A stretch of DNA of 64,000 bases from Nonomuraea antri (GTDB lineage Bacteria > Actinomycetota > Actinomycetes > Streptosporangiales > Streptosporangiaceae): the NCBI RefSeq assembly GCF_013283785.1, contig NZ_JABCPZ010000006.1, positions 49,406-113,405 of the forward strand, written 5' to 3'. A model generated the notes under the pieces. It made no database searches. It was not told the origin of the DNA and was given only the letters and a program-made list of their open reading frames with translations. Of the stretch, positions 25,236 through 34,569 are shown piece by piece. Made by a program: the position numbers and the translations under genes. Position 1 is the first letter of the stretch; each line of letters begins with the position of its first letter.

Positions 25236-25631
25236 GGCAGCCTCCTCGATCTGTGATCTCTTTCCCTCCGGCATCAAGGGCATCACCAGTGATGGAAGGA
25301 TCTTGATGATGAGGCGTGCCACGGCAATGGAAAGCCGATCGACCGCGATGTGGGTATGGCAGGTGTTCTGATCTCAGCGACGACCACTCCATCGCGCCCG
25401 AGACCGCGATGCGGTTCTCTCAGGCGGAAGCGGTGCCGGCGCGACCACGCGGCTCGGCCGCGGCGTCCTTCTCCCGGCGCAGATCGAGCCGCCGTTCATC
25501 GGCCGGCCGTATCTGCTGGTGGCGCCGCGATCGGCAGACGGCGCATCGACGAGAGGCGAGGGACGGGCGAGAACGGCGAGCATGCGCCTGGCATCCATCG
25601 AAGCCCTCTCTTTCTCCGCGCGCCAAGGGCG
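25236..25631. other. Intergenic region
   Basis: About 400 bp. A minus-strand frame 25374-25598 has a fair ribosome site but an Arg/Pro/Ser-rich, domain-free product, so I do not call it. Nothing else seen. Confidence 0.4.
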
Positions 25632-25895
25632 TTAGTCCTGGGAGGGTGCTCCGCCTGGCCTGAGCTTGGGTAGCCCCAACTCGTCCGCGAGGCGCTGCGC
25701 ATGCCGTTCGGTGATGCCATAGGCGTCGGCCCATTCCCGCGTCGTCAGACGCGCCGCGCGTGCCGTCGTGATGAGCGGTGCGAGGGTTTGGCGGTGCTGT
25801 TCCAGGTCGGCGCGGTAACGGTCCTCTACTGCCTGCCTGTCGGCGCGTGCCTGGCGGAAGCGCTCGATGATCTTCGTTCGTTCGTCGTCGCTCAT
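25632..25895 (-). CDS. Small coiled-coil/HTH-like protein (87 aa)
   Basis: Short cytoplasmic protein. Residues about 1-45 are charged and helical (ERTKIIERFRQARADRQAVE), suggesting a coiled coil. Residues about 50-80 look like a helix-turn-helix (TTREWADAYGITERHAQRLA). It could be a small DNA-binding regulator. A perfect 18-bp palindrome lies directly upstream, consistent with self-binding. No strong ribosome site. The family is unknown to me. Confidence 0.6.
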   Translation of the reverse strand: MSDDERTKIIERFRQARADRQAVEDRYRADLEQHRQTLAPLITTARAARLTTREWADAYGITERHAQRLADELGLPKLRPGGAPSQD

Positions 25896-25915
25896 GGGTT
25901 CATGCTATCCGACCA

Positions 25916-25975
25916 GGCATGTCATGACATGCCAGTCGGCTATGGCCGACATGGGTTGACATGACATCTTATGTC
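25916..25975. promoter_or_regulatory. Palindromic operator cluster upstream of small HTH gene
   Basis: GGCATGTCATGACATGCC at 25916-25933 is a perfect 18-bp palindrome. A related dyad, GACAT CTT ATGTC, is at 25963-25975, and TGACATGACAT overlaps it. The repeated GACAT/ATGTC unit suggests several binding sites for one dimeric regulator, most simply the adjacent 87-residue protein. Confidence 0.6.
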
Positions 25976-26363
25976 GTAAAGGACGTTCTCGCCGAGCAAC
26001 AGCACCCGAGATCGTCACTGGCGGAGGATGGAGGACCACCGAGGTCCGGGGCAGCCCCGTGGACCACGTTCCTGGTGCCCATGCTCTCACCGGTCAACCA
26101 GGCCGGATCATCAGAGAGGCATTGCTCACCAGCAGTTCGGACAAGCTGCCACAAAGGGCATGGGGTCCCGCTCTGAACTGTGGCCAGGCGCCTCCGGCAG
26201 ACCAGGGGCGGCGGCCGGCCGCTCATCATGGTCCAAGCCGATGGGCCGCCATGAGCCTTTCCTCTCGCCACCAGGAGGCGGATGATGGCCACCACGGCGC
26301 GTTTCACGACGCTCTGCCGGCCGGCGAGGGCGCGTCCTGATCGGATGCGACGAGGTGATCGTA
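25976..26363. other. Intergenic region, nothing recognised
   Basis: About 390 bp before the first GAF-ANTAR gene. Frames here lack support. Confidence 0.4.
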
Positions 26364-27122
26364 ATGACGCAACCGGAGCGAGACGAGCGGCTGGCACGGG
26401 CGTTCCTGGACCTGGCCGACACCCTGACCGGCGGCTTCCATCTGATCGACTTCCTGCACGTGCTGACCGATCACGTGGTCGATCTGCTGGACGTGGACGC
26501 GGCCGGCGTGGTCATGGTCGACGTCCACGGGCGGCTGGTGGACGTCACCGCCTCCACCGGCAGCGTGCACCAGCTGGAGGAGGTGCAACTGGAGTACGAC
26601 GAGGGCCCGTGCCAGGACTGCTGCCGCGAACGCCAGATCCTGGGCCCGGTGGATCTGACCGAGAACGCGGCTCGCTACCGCTGGCCGCGTTTCACCGCGG
26701 CGGCCCGCGATGCCGGTTTCGTCACCGTGGCCGCGGTTCCACTGCGCCTGCGTGAGGAGGTCATCGGATCGTTGAACCTCTTCCACACCCGCCCCGATGG
26801 TCTGGATCCCGCCGACGTGCGCTTGGCACAAGCCCTCGCCGACGCCGCGACCATCGGCATCTTGCATGAGCGCCTCGCACACGACCAGGCCGAACAGGTC
26901 GGGCAGTTGCAGACGGCGCTCAACAGCCGAATCGTGATCGAACAGGCCAAGGGCTACCTCGCCGCCCGCCTGAACATCTCGCCCCACGACGCCTTCACCC
27001 GGATCCGCGCCCACGCCCGCGCCCATCAGCAGCCACTGACCCTCCTGAGCGAGCAGGTCATTCAGGGCGGCGCAGCCGCCGACCTGTTCGCCACCCCCAC
27101 CGATCCTCGCCTCGAGGACTGA
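26364..27122 (+). CDS. GAF-ANTAR domain protein
   Basis: Probable cytoplasmic sensor that binds RNA to antiterminate transcription, about 252 residues. The N-terminal GAF domain spans about 20-160 (AAGVVMVDVHGRLVDVTAST and a CQDCCRE patch that could hold a redox or metal centre). The C-terminal ANTAR domain shows ALNSRIVIEQAKGYLAARLN and the AFTRIRAHARAH helix. The ATG at 26364 has GAGG upstream; a GTG at 26355 is possible. It is followed 70 bp later by a second GAF-ANTAR gene, suggesting duplication with divergence. Confidence 0.88.
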   Translation: MTQPERDERLARAFLDLADTLTGGFHLIDFLHVLTDHVVDLLDVDAAGVVMVDVHGRLVDVTASTGSVHQLEEVQLEYDEGPCQDCCRERQILGPVDLTENAARYRWPRFTAAARDAGFVTVAAVPLRLREEVIGSLNLFHTRPDGLDPADVRLAQALADAATIGILHERLAHDQAEQVGQLQTALNSRIVIEQAKGYLAARLNISPHDAFTRIRAHARAHQQPLTLLSEQVIQGGAAADLFATPTDPRLED

Positions 27123-27192
27123 TCCCCGCGCCTCCGCGGCCGCGCGGCCGGCGCCACGACGCTCCACCCCATCCGAGTTAGGGAGGCCCGTA

Positions 27193-27888
27193 GTGTCCGA
27201 ACCCGCAGATCTTGCCGCGCTGTTGGCCGCGGCCTCCCGAAGCACCGAAGGGCTGGCGGCCCTGGCGCCGGCCAAGTGCGCGGCGGCACTGGCCCTGGAC
27301 GGCCTGACCATCTCCCTGAGCAACCACTCCGGCCTCGAACTGGTCTGGTCCGACCCCGCCGATGCCACCGGCACCACCGTGGAGGACCTGCAATACACGT
27401 TGGGTGAAGGCCCCAGCCTCGACGCCGCCCGCACCGGCCAGAGCGTGGTCCTGCCCGACCTGCACACCACCCCGGACGAGCGCTGGCCCGTCTTCCTGCC
27501 CGCCGTCCGCGACCATCCCGTCCGTGCGATCTTCGCCCTGCCCCTGCACCTCGGCGTCATCCGGCTCGGCGCGCTCACCGGCCGCCGCAGCAGTCCTGGC
27601 CCCCTCACCCGCGCCCAGATGACCGATGCGCTCGCCCTCGCCGAAGCCGCCACCCTCATCCTCCTCACCCCCGACGGCGTCCGCGACATCGGCAGCGACA
27701 ACCCCCTCCCGCTGCACCGCGCCCTGATCCACCAGGCGGCCGGCGCCCTCAGCTACCGGCTCGACGTTCCCGTCGACGAAGCCCTGGCCCGCCTGCGCGC
27801 CTACGCCTACACCAACGACCGCCCCATCCTGGACGTGGCTCACGACGTCATCCACCACCACCTCCACCTGGACAACGCAACACGTTGA
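27193..27888 (+). CDS. GAF-ANTAR domain protein, second copy
   Basis: 231 residues, same architecture as its upstream neighbour but low identity. GAF region about 20-150 (LDGLTISLSNHSGLELVWSD, LGEGPSLDAARTG); ANTAR region about 175-225, where the usual VIEQAKG helix is altered to ALIHQAAGALSYRLDVPVDE. RNA binding may therefore differ. The GTG start has GGGAGG six bases upstream. It lies 130 bp from the convergent methyltransferase of the RiPP-like locus; a regulatory link is conceivable but not shown. Confidence 0.85.
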   Translation: MSEPADLAALLAAASRSTEGLAALAPAKCAAALALDGLTISLSNHSGLELVWSDPADATGTTVEDLQYTLGEGPSLDAARTGQSVVLPDLHTTPDERWPVFLPAVRDHPVRAIFALPLHLGVIRLGALTGRRSSPGPLTRAQMTDALALAEAATLILLTPDGVRDIGSDNPLPLHRALIHQAAGALSYRLDVPVDEALARLRAYAYTNDRPILDVAHDVIHHHLHLDNATR

Positions 27889-28020
27889 AACGATCCATTC
27901 AGGAAGGCGGGCTGAACCCCGCGTCACGGAGCATGAGGGCCAAGGGCGGCCTGCCGGCCCGAGACGGGGCTGTACGGAGGGTCCACGCGAGCCGTCCCGC
28001 CTGGCCTTTTGGTCGCCTTC

Positions 28021-28746
28021 TCAGGAGCCCTCCGGTGGAGGCGAGGCCAGGGTGAAATGGAAGAGGTAGTGATAGGGGGTGCCGTCCGGCATGCGCATGT
28101 CGGTCGGGCTCTGTTCCCGCCCAGAACGCAGCACTCGCCAGCCGCCACCTTCATAGAGTCCGGCCAGATCGGCGATCCGCTGGGTGGGAAGGTCCGTGCG
28201 GCCGAGTTCGCGGACGCGTTCGGGGAGCGCGTCGGGCTCGATCGTCCCGGCATCGGCGCCGAGGCGAGGCTCGATATCGAAGACGAGCCCCCGTCGGCCG
28301 GTCAGAACGGACAGGGCGTGCAAGGCGGCGGAGGTGCTCGACGGAGACAGCACGTGCAGCACTCCCCGCATGTGGACGTTGGCCTCCCCCAGTCGTCCTC
28401 GGAGGTGCCGGGCCGCCGCTACATCCGTGAGGTCCAGTGGGTGGAACTCGACATTGCCTGGCAGTTGCCGCCGCCGGGCTTCGGCGATGGCGCCGGTCGA
28501 GACGTCCAGCCCGACGACGCGGGGGAAGTGGGCGGCGAGGTGAGAGGTGAGAGCGCCGGTGCCGCAGCCCATGTCGATCAGCGGCAGGTCTTGGGGGAAG
28601 TGCTGGAGGAGAGTGGGCAGGTACGGGGCCATGGCTTCCGTGTGATCCCACTCCCAGGGTGGGACGGACAACTGGCCGTCAACCACTCGGGCCCAGTATT
28701 TCTCCCATCGGCGCCCATCGTGTTGCCGTCGCTGCGCCTCGTTCAT
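28021..28746 (-). CDS. Class I SAM-dependent methyltransferase
   Basis: 241 residues from the ATG at 28746 (AGAGAGGAC upstream). The SAM-binding motif I is LIDMGCGTGALTSHLAAHFP, followed by VVGLDVSTGAIAEARRR (acidic ribose-binding residue) and a later FHPLDLTD. The C-terminal part has no identifiable substrate signature. It is divergent from the 37-residue peptide gene and shares its promoter region, so it may methylate the peptide product or a linked small molecule. It could also be an unrelated housekeeping enzyme. Confidence 0.87.
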   Translation of the reverse strand: MNEAQRRQHDGRRWEKYWARVVDGQLSVPPWEWDHTEAMAPYLPTLLQHFPQDLPLIDMGCGTGALTSHLAAHFPRVVGLDVSTGAIAEARRRQLPGNVEFHPLDLTDVAAARHLRGRLGEANVHMRGVLHVLSPSSTSAALHALSVLTGRRGLVFDIEPRLGADAGTIEPDALPERVRELGRTDLPTQRIADLAGLYEGGGWRVLRSGREQSPTDMRMPDGTPYHYLFHFTLASPPPEGS

Positions 28747-28776
28747 TGACAGTCCTCTCTGCAAGCTGTTACACAC

Positions 28777-28794
28777 AGTAGTTGCCAAACTACT
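28777..28794. promoter_or_regulatory. Palindrome between methyltransferase and peptide genes
   Basis: AGTAGTT GCCA AACTACT is a perfect 7-bp dyad midway between the divergent starts, in the place expected for an operator. No adjacent regulator gene is an obvious owner. Confidence 0.5.
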
Positions 28795-28847
28795 CAGAGT
28801 AACTTACCTTGGAGGCTATCACCCCATGAGAAAGAAAGGAGAACGCC

Positions 28848-28961
28848 ATGGGTTATCCAGCGGCTTGGGACCACAGCGACACGCTCGACAAGCCCCAGCA
28901 GCAGCTGACCGAGCAAGAGCAGCAGCTGCTGGCCGAGGCGGGCATCGCCGAACGCCGGTAG
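28848..28961 (+). CDS. 37-residue candidate RiPP precursor peptide
   Basis: Short gene with a strong AAGGAG six bases before ATG. The product starts MGYPAAWDHSDTLDKP and continues QQQLTEQEQQLLAEAG before ending IAERR. The glutamine-rich helical middle resembles a leader-type recognition segment. There is no Cys and only one Ser and two Thr, all outside the C-terminal third, which is unusual for a YcaO azoline substrate. Position (first gene before YcaO and SagB-like genes, with a hairpin after it) is the main support. It could instead be a scaffold or accessory peptide. Untested. Confidence 0.6.
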   Translation: MGYPAAWDHSDTLDKPQQQLTEQEQQLLAEAGIAERR

Positions 28962-29005
28962 TCCGATCCGTCCCCGCAGCAGCGGTTCGTGATCGACACG
29001 TCTGA

Positions 29006-29038
29006 GCAGGCGAGGCGTGCCTGACACACCTCGCCTGC
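29006..29038 (+). terminator. Hairpin between peptide and YcaO genes (attenuator-like)
   Basis: GCAGGCGAGG (29006-29015) and CCTCGCCTGC (29029-29038) form a perfect 10-bp stem with a 13-nt loop, about 45 bp after the peptide stop. A partial terminator here would give more peptide mRNA than enzyme mRNA, a layout often seen in RiPP operons. Confidence 0.65.
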
Positions 29039-29074
29039 CCAGACCTCTTCATCTCTGCCAGGAGGAGACGGGAC

Positions 29075-30346
29075 GTGAGCAAGCATCTGCACGCCGACGG
29101 CTGGGGCGAGCGCATCATGCCGGCGCGCCTTGCCGAACAGCGGTGCCGGCAGGAGCTGCGGGAGCTGAGGCTGCGGCCGGATCTGCGGGAGGTGGGCGCG
29201 CATCACGAGCTGAGCATGTGGAGCTGCCACCTGCGTGACGCCGACGGGCACATGCCGGCCAGGGCCCGCGGATGCGGTAAGGGCTCAACCGAGACCGCCC
29301 GTACCGGTGCCATCTTCGAGGCGCTGGAGCACTATCTGACCGGTCCGGAGCGATTCGACGCCGCAGAGGTACAACTGCACCCCGGAGCCGCTCTGGCGGA
29401 GGGACCACTGGCCGCCGACGCATGCGCGCCACTGCTGGCCGTCACTCCCGAGGTGGCCTGTCACATGTACACACCGCTGCCGGGCGGCCCGGCCGATACC
29501 GCACCGCTGCCCGTACCCGTGATCCTCACGACCAGCTGGTACCTGGACGCGCCCGATTGCCGGGAACTGGCCGGCGACCGGACCGACTACCGTCAGCTGG
29601 TCCGCTACGGCTGCAACAGCGGATCGGCGATCGGCTTGACCGCCTCCGAGGCGCTGGTCCACGCGCTGAACGAGAGCATCGAACGCGACGCGATCTCCCT
29701 GCTGCTGGCGCGGGCGTTCGTCAGCCCCCATCCCTTCCACCTGCAAGTGATCGACCCCGCCACTCTGCCCGCCGACCTGGCCGCCGCCCACCGGACCGCC
29801 CAGGAAGTCACCGGCGGGCACGTGCACCTGCTGGACGCCACCACCGACCTGGGCGTGCCCACCTTCGTGGCCTACCGCACCAACGCCGGCCAAGGCAAGC
29901 AGCGCCTGGGCGCGGGCACCTCACTGTCGGCGCATCACGCCGCCTGGCGGGCGCTGGCCGAGGTGGTGCAGCTCACGATCGGTGAAAGCATCCACGTCCC
30001 CGCCCCCGCCGACCTCACACCCCTGGAACGCTACCCGCAGCTCCACGCCTGCGCCCGATTCGATCTGATCGATCACCTGGCACACGCGCACAGCGTCGCC
30101 TTCTCCGCCGGCCCCGAGCCTCCAGGACACCCCGACGCCCAGCTCCGCCGTCTGGTGTCTCTGCTGTCGGCGGCCGGATACCACCCGTATCACCGCATCG
30201 CCGCGGTGACGCCCAGCGGCATCACCGCCGTCCACACGTTCGTGCCGGGGCTCGAGCGGTTCATGCTCATCCTCAGCGAGGTGCTGACGCTCCCCGGACC
30301 GCGCGCCCGCGCCGCCGCCGCCCGCCCGGTCGCACTACGAGGATGA
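29075..30346 (+). CDS. YcaO-domain protein
   Basis: ATP-dependent cyclodehydratase-type enzyme, 423 residues. The GTG start has AGGAGG eight bases upstream. Motifs of the YcaO ATP site are visible: GCGKGSTETARTGAIFEALE (about 67-86) and SGSAIGLTASEALVHALNES, then IERDA (about 182-206). Known YcaO enzymes activate peptide backbone amides to form azolines, thioamides or amidines. No E1-like partner domain is fused or adjacent and the C-terminus lacks the proline-rich tail of azoline-forming members, so a stand-alone or different activity is possible. It overlaps the dehydrogenase gene by 4 bp. Confidence 0.88.
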   Translation: MSKHLHADGWGERIMPARLAEQRCRQELRELRLRPDLREVGAHHELSMWSCHLRDADGHMPARARGCGKGSTETARTGAIFEALEHYLTGPERFDAAEVQLHPGAALAEGPLAADACAPLLAVTPEVACHMYTPLPGGPADTAPLPVPVILTTSWYLDAPDCRELAGDRTDYRQLVRYGCNSGSAIGLTASEALVHALNESIERDAISLLLARAFVSPHPFHLQVIDPATLPADLAAAHRTAQEVTGGHVHLLDATTDLGVPTFVAYRTNAGQGKQRLGAGTSLSAHHAAWRALAEVVQLTIGESIHVPAPADLTPLERYPQLHACARFDLIDHLAHAHSVAFSAGPEPPGHPDAQLRRLVSLLSAAGYHPYHRIAAVTPSGITAVHTFVPGLERFMLILSEVLTLPGPRARAAAARPVALRG

Positions 30347-31455
30347 CCAGCATCGATCGGCCGGACGCGCCGTCGCGCATCGCTGCCCACTCACCTCGCC
30401 TGCGCCGCGCCCGCTGCCTGGTCTGTTACTGGGACGCCGGCCACGCCCTGATCGCGCACCCCTACCCGTACGGCCGTCCGACCCCGCTGCCGCCGCCCTC
30501 CGCCGCAGTCCTGGCCGCCTTCGACGACTGGACCACCGCCGCCGAGGCGCTGCCCGACCTCAGCCCTCTCACCGATGCGGTCGGGCACCTCCATGCCCGC
30601 GGCCTGCTCCTGGCCGAAGGCACCCCTGAGGCCGCGCGCGACGCCGAGTTGGCCGCCCACTGGGACGGCTGGGCCCCGCAGGCTCCGTTCCTGCACTACA
30701 CCTCCCAGGACGGCGTGCCGCCCACCGGCCTCATCCCGCCCGCGTCCGGGCCGTTCACCACCTACCCGTACGCCCGGCGGCTGCGGCTGCCCGACCAGCC
30801 GACCGACCTGACCGCCCCCTTCGGCGACGTGCTCTACCAGCGGCGTACCCACTATGCCTTCGCCGCCGCCCCTGTGCCGCTGGCCACTTTGAGCCGCCTG
30901 CTCACGGCGGTCTTCGCCCCCACCGAACACCTCGGCAGCACCCCGCAAGGCGCCCTGTTCCGCCGCACCAGCCCGTGTGCTGGGGCCCGTCAGGAGCTGG
31001 AGGCGTACCTGGCCATTCGCGACGTCGCCGCCGTCCCTCCCGGCTGGTACCACTACAACGTGGCCGAGCATAGCCTCGAGCTCCTCACAGAGGGCTGCAC
31101 CGGCGCGCAGATCATCGAGGCTTGCGACGATCAGGCCTGGACCGGTGAGGCCGCCTTCCTGGTCGTCCTGTCCGCCGTCGTCGCCCGCCAGCTCACCCAT
31201 CACCCTGGTCCGCGCTCCTACCGAGTCTGTCTGCTGGACGCCGGGCACCTCGGCCAGACCTTCACCCTGACCGCCACAGCTCTGGGTCTGGCGTCCTTCC
31301 AGCTCGCGGCCTTCCGCGACAGCACGCTGGCCACTCGCCTCGGCCTCGACAACATCACCCAGACCCCACTTCACCTCCTCGGTGCTGGCCTCCCGGCCGA
31401 CGCGGCCGTGCTCACGCCGGCCGAAAGCGAGCATCAGGAGCCGGGTACCACATGA
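30343..31455 (+). CDS. SagB-type nitroreductase-fold dehydrogenase
   Basis: FMN-dependent dehydrogenase-like protein, 370 residues, translationally coupled to YcaO (ATGA). The N-terminal third is an extra helical/winged-helix-like domain as in SagB proteins (LTDAVGHLHARGLLLAEGTP). The nitroreductase domain spans about 150-360: DVLYQRRTHYAFAAAPVPLA (FMN-binding RRS/RRT site), SPCAGARQELEAYLAIRDVA, PPGWYHYNVAEHSLELL and the late LLDAGHLGQTFTLTATALGL. SagB enzymes oxidise azolines to azoles. This supports a thiazole/oxazole-type peptide pathway. No transporter or protease follows; an IS element begins 100 bp downstream. Confidence 0.85.
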   Translation: MTSIDRPDAPSRIAAHSPRLRRARCLVCYWDAGHALIAHPYPYGRPTPLPPPSAAVLAAFDDWTTAAEALPDLSPLTDAVGHLHARGLLLAEGTPEAARDAELAAHWDGWAPQAPFLHYTSQDGVPPTGLIPPASGPFTTYPYARRLRLPDQPTDLTAPFGDVLYQRRTHYAFAAAPVPLATLSRLLTAVFAPTEHLGSTPQGALFRRTSPCAGARQELEAYLAIRDVAAVPPGWYHYNVAEHSLELLTEGCTGAQIIEACDDQAWTGEAAFLVVLSAVVARQLTHHPGPRSYRVCLLDAGHLGQTFTLTATALGLASFQLAAFRDSTLATRLGLDNITQTPLHLLGAGLPADAAVLTPAESEHQEPGTT

Positions 31456-31552
31456 CCGACACCGAGCGGGCGTGTGTACGGGCCAGTGAGCACAACCAGG
31501 GCTTGCACAGGATGAGGCGGACTTCAGCGGGCGAAGCAGGCATCGTCCGGTC

Positions 31553-32385
31553 TTAGAGGGCATCTGATCTAGATCTTGAGCTGGATGTCCGTTCTAGGCA
31601 TATGTGATGCGCCAGGTTTGGGTTGATTCCCCAGTCAATGTCCGGCTCATTATGTTAGCCATCGCCCAATAGATCATGGAGCGGGACCGCTGCGGGAGGG
31701 TCTCGTAGTCGCGCACCAGCCGCCGATGCTGCATGAGCCGGCCCAGCGTTCGCTCGACCACCCACCGGCGCGGCAGGACCTGAAACCCGCTGCCGGCACC
31801 ACGCTTGACCACCTGGACGGCGATCCCACGCTTGACGCCATGCCGGATCACCGTGTTGTTGCAGCCGCCATCGACCCAGGTGGCCGCAACGGTGGGGTGC
31901 TCGGTGGCGATGGCGTCCAAGAGCTTCTGACCTCCGGCTGAGTCCTGCACGGATGCCGCCGTCACCAGTACCGCCAGCAGCAGGCCCAGGGTGTCCGTGG
32001 CGATGTGCCGCTTCCGGCCCTTGATCTTCTTGCCGGCATCGATGCCCTGGCTGAGCTCCCCGACGTTGCCCGAGGTCTTCACACTCTGCGCATCGATGAT
32101 CGCCGCAGTGGGTACGACAGCACGCCCCCTGCTCTCCCGGACCTGCTCGCGCAGCAGGTCATGCAGACGTTGGGTCGTTCCGTCGGCCTCCCATTCGGCG
32201 ATGCGCGCTACTGTACCCGGACCTCGCCGGGCCGCCCGCCAGGCCGTCAGGGTCGGTTCGATCAACGCCCATCGGGCGTCGGACAAGTCGCTACGGTACG
32301 GACGCCGGGAAGCCATGCGAAGATCAACGATCTGCCCGCCGCTCCGATACGGACAGATCATTACGTAAGAAGATCAGATGCCCTC

Positions 32386-32388
<3 letters not shown>
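31553..32388. mobile_element. IS5-family insertion sequence with TTA target duplication
   Basis: The element spans 31556-32385 (830 bp). Perfect 15-bp terminal inverted repeats GAGGGCATCTGATCT (31556-31570) and AGATCAGATGCCCTC (32371-32385) are flanked by TTA on both sides (31553-31555 and 32386-32388). This 3-bp TTA duplication is typical of IS5-group elements. The right TTA is also the stop codon (TAA on minus) of the collagen-like gene. Confidence 0.9.
31594..32316 (-). CDS. IS5-family transposase with internal deletion
   Basis: 240 residues from the ATG at 32316 (MASRRPYRSDLSDARWALIE). DDE residues appear retained: Asp in AAIIDAQSVKTSG, Asp in TWVDGGCNN and Glu in RRWVVERTLGRLMQHRRLVR. 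After RRGPG the sequence jumps to VARIAEWEADGTTQRLHDLL, omitting about 45 residues of the N-terminal helical region (the usual LREVVNAILY, then PHDFPP part). The protein is therefore probably inactive even though the element ends are perfect; it may be mobilised only in trans. Confidence 0.8.
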   Translation of the reverse strand: MASRRPYRSDLSDARWALIEPTLTAWRAARRGPGTVARIAEWEADGTTQRLHDLLREQVRESRGRAVVPTAAIIDAQSVKTSGNVGELSQGIDAGKKIKGRKRHIATDTLGLLLAVLVTAASVQDSAGGQKLLDAIATEHPTVAATWVDGGCNNTVIRHGVKRGIAVQVVKRGAGSGFQVLPRRWVVERTLGRLMQHRRLVRDYETLPQRSRSMIYWAMANIMSRTLTGESTQTWRITYA

Positions 32389-33529
<1,141 letters not shown>

Positions 33530-34332
33530 TCAGGCGGAATTCGGGCCGAATTCGTGGTAGATGTCGGCGAGGAAGGTCGACAGGTGGGTGAACTCGGTCT
33601 GGTCGTGGATGATCATCTCGTAGGCGAAGGCCAGGGCCGCGTCGTGTGCGCTGTTGCCTGGCGAGCTCGCGGTGGCTATTGATTTGTCGAAGTAGTAGCG
33701 GCTGCGCAGTTCGAACCCGTCCTCGGTGGCGCGGGGGAGATGGATCATCCAGCTCTTGTCGTTGATGATGCCGCAGGCTTGGGAGTACTCGGGCTCTTCG
33801 ATGCGGCTGCTGTCGATCCCGAGGTCGCCGGCGTCGTGGAACTCGATGACCAGTTCGGCGCGGGTCGGGCCGACGTACTCGACGATGTCGTGGGTGTTGC
33901 CGATGTAGCGTTCGGCGTCGGTGAGTCCGGGCTGGGTGAGTACATCCCGGTTGCGGGGGTTGGCGTGGTCGTGGTTGAAGGGATACCACAAGGAGTACCG
34001 CTCGGGTTCGACCGAATGCCACCAGAACCACCAGGTGAACATCTCGACCCTGCAGCCGGGGTAGCGGACCAGGCTGGTCACGTACGCGTCGTTGTCCTTG
34101 GTGGCGCCGAAGCCCGTCTCGACCCGGTGGTACCCGGGGTCCAGAAGCGTGTTGAGGTGGACTTAGGCAGAATGTCGGCTTCGTCCATCGGCTTCTTCAG
34201 CTGCGGCAGCACCTCGTCGTGCAGCCACAGGTCCCCGTTGAAGTACTTGGCGTAGGGCTTGCCCTTGATCCGCTCGGCGTTGGACCGGAACAGGTCCTGG
34301 GTGGGAATCGGGTAGTAGGTGACGGGCATCAT
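33530..34332 (-). pseudogene. DAPG/phloretin-hydrolase-like gene with frameshift
   Basis: Two frames make one protein. The first part (MMPVTYYPIPTQDLFRSNAE to about MDEADILPKST) runs to about 34165. The rest (LLDPGYHRVETGFGATKDND, then YPGCRVEMFTWWFWWHSVEP) continues in a second frame to 33530. Together they resemble the 2,4-diacetylphloroglucinol/phloretin hydrolase family, which cleaves C-C bonds in acylated phenols using zinc. One base appears to be missing near 34160. This may be real decay or an assembly error. It is the third gene behind two XapX proteins. Confidence 0.7.
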
Positions 34333-34338
34333 GCCGTT

Positions 34339-34569
34339 TCAGTCCTTTCCTGCGGTTCGATCCGGTGGCGCGGGCGTGCCCTGGCCACGGCGGCGCTGTA
34401 GCCGTTCGCGGAGTCGCCTGACGCAGGCTTCGCCGAAGAGAATTCCGAGCAGTCCGCACAGCGCCTGCCAAGGTGGAGCCGGGGTCGCCACGCCCATGAG
34501 CCAGTACACGAGCCCAGCGATGATCCCGGCGCCGAGGGAGATGAAGTAGGCCGCGACTGTGCGGGTCAT
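34339..34569 (-). CDS. XapX-domain membrane protein
   Basis: 76 residues. Two hydrophobic helices (AAYFISLGAGIIAGLVYWLM and a second after PAPP, QALCGLLGILFGEA) with the PAPP turn typical of the XapX (DUF1427) family, followed by an Arg-rich cytoplasmic tail. It overlaps the upstream XapX gene by 4 bp (ATGA). Function unknown. Confidence 0.75.
   Translation of the reverse strand: MTRTVAAYFISLGAGIIAGLVYWLMGVATPAPPWQALCGLLGILFGEACVRRLRERLQRRRGQGTPAPPDRTAGKD

Noticed and set aside
25374..25598. 74-codon minus-strand gene
   Set aside because: A fair ribosome site, but the Arg/Pro/Ser-rich product looks like non-coding GC-rich sequence.
28826..29003. Alternative peptide frame starting at 28826
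   Set aside because: Arg/Ala-rich product with no good ribosome site, while the 28848 frame has AAGGAG at ideal spacing.
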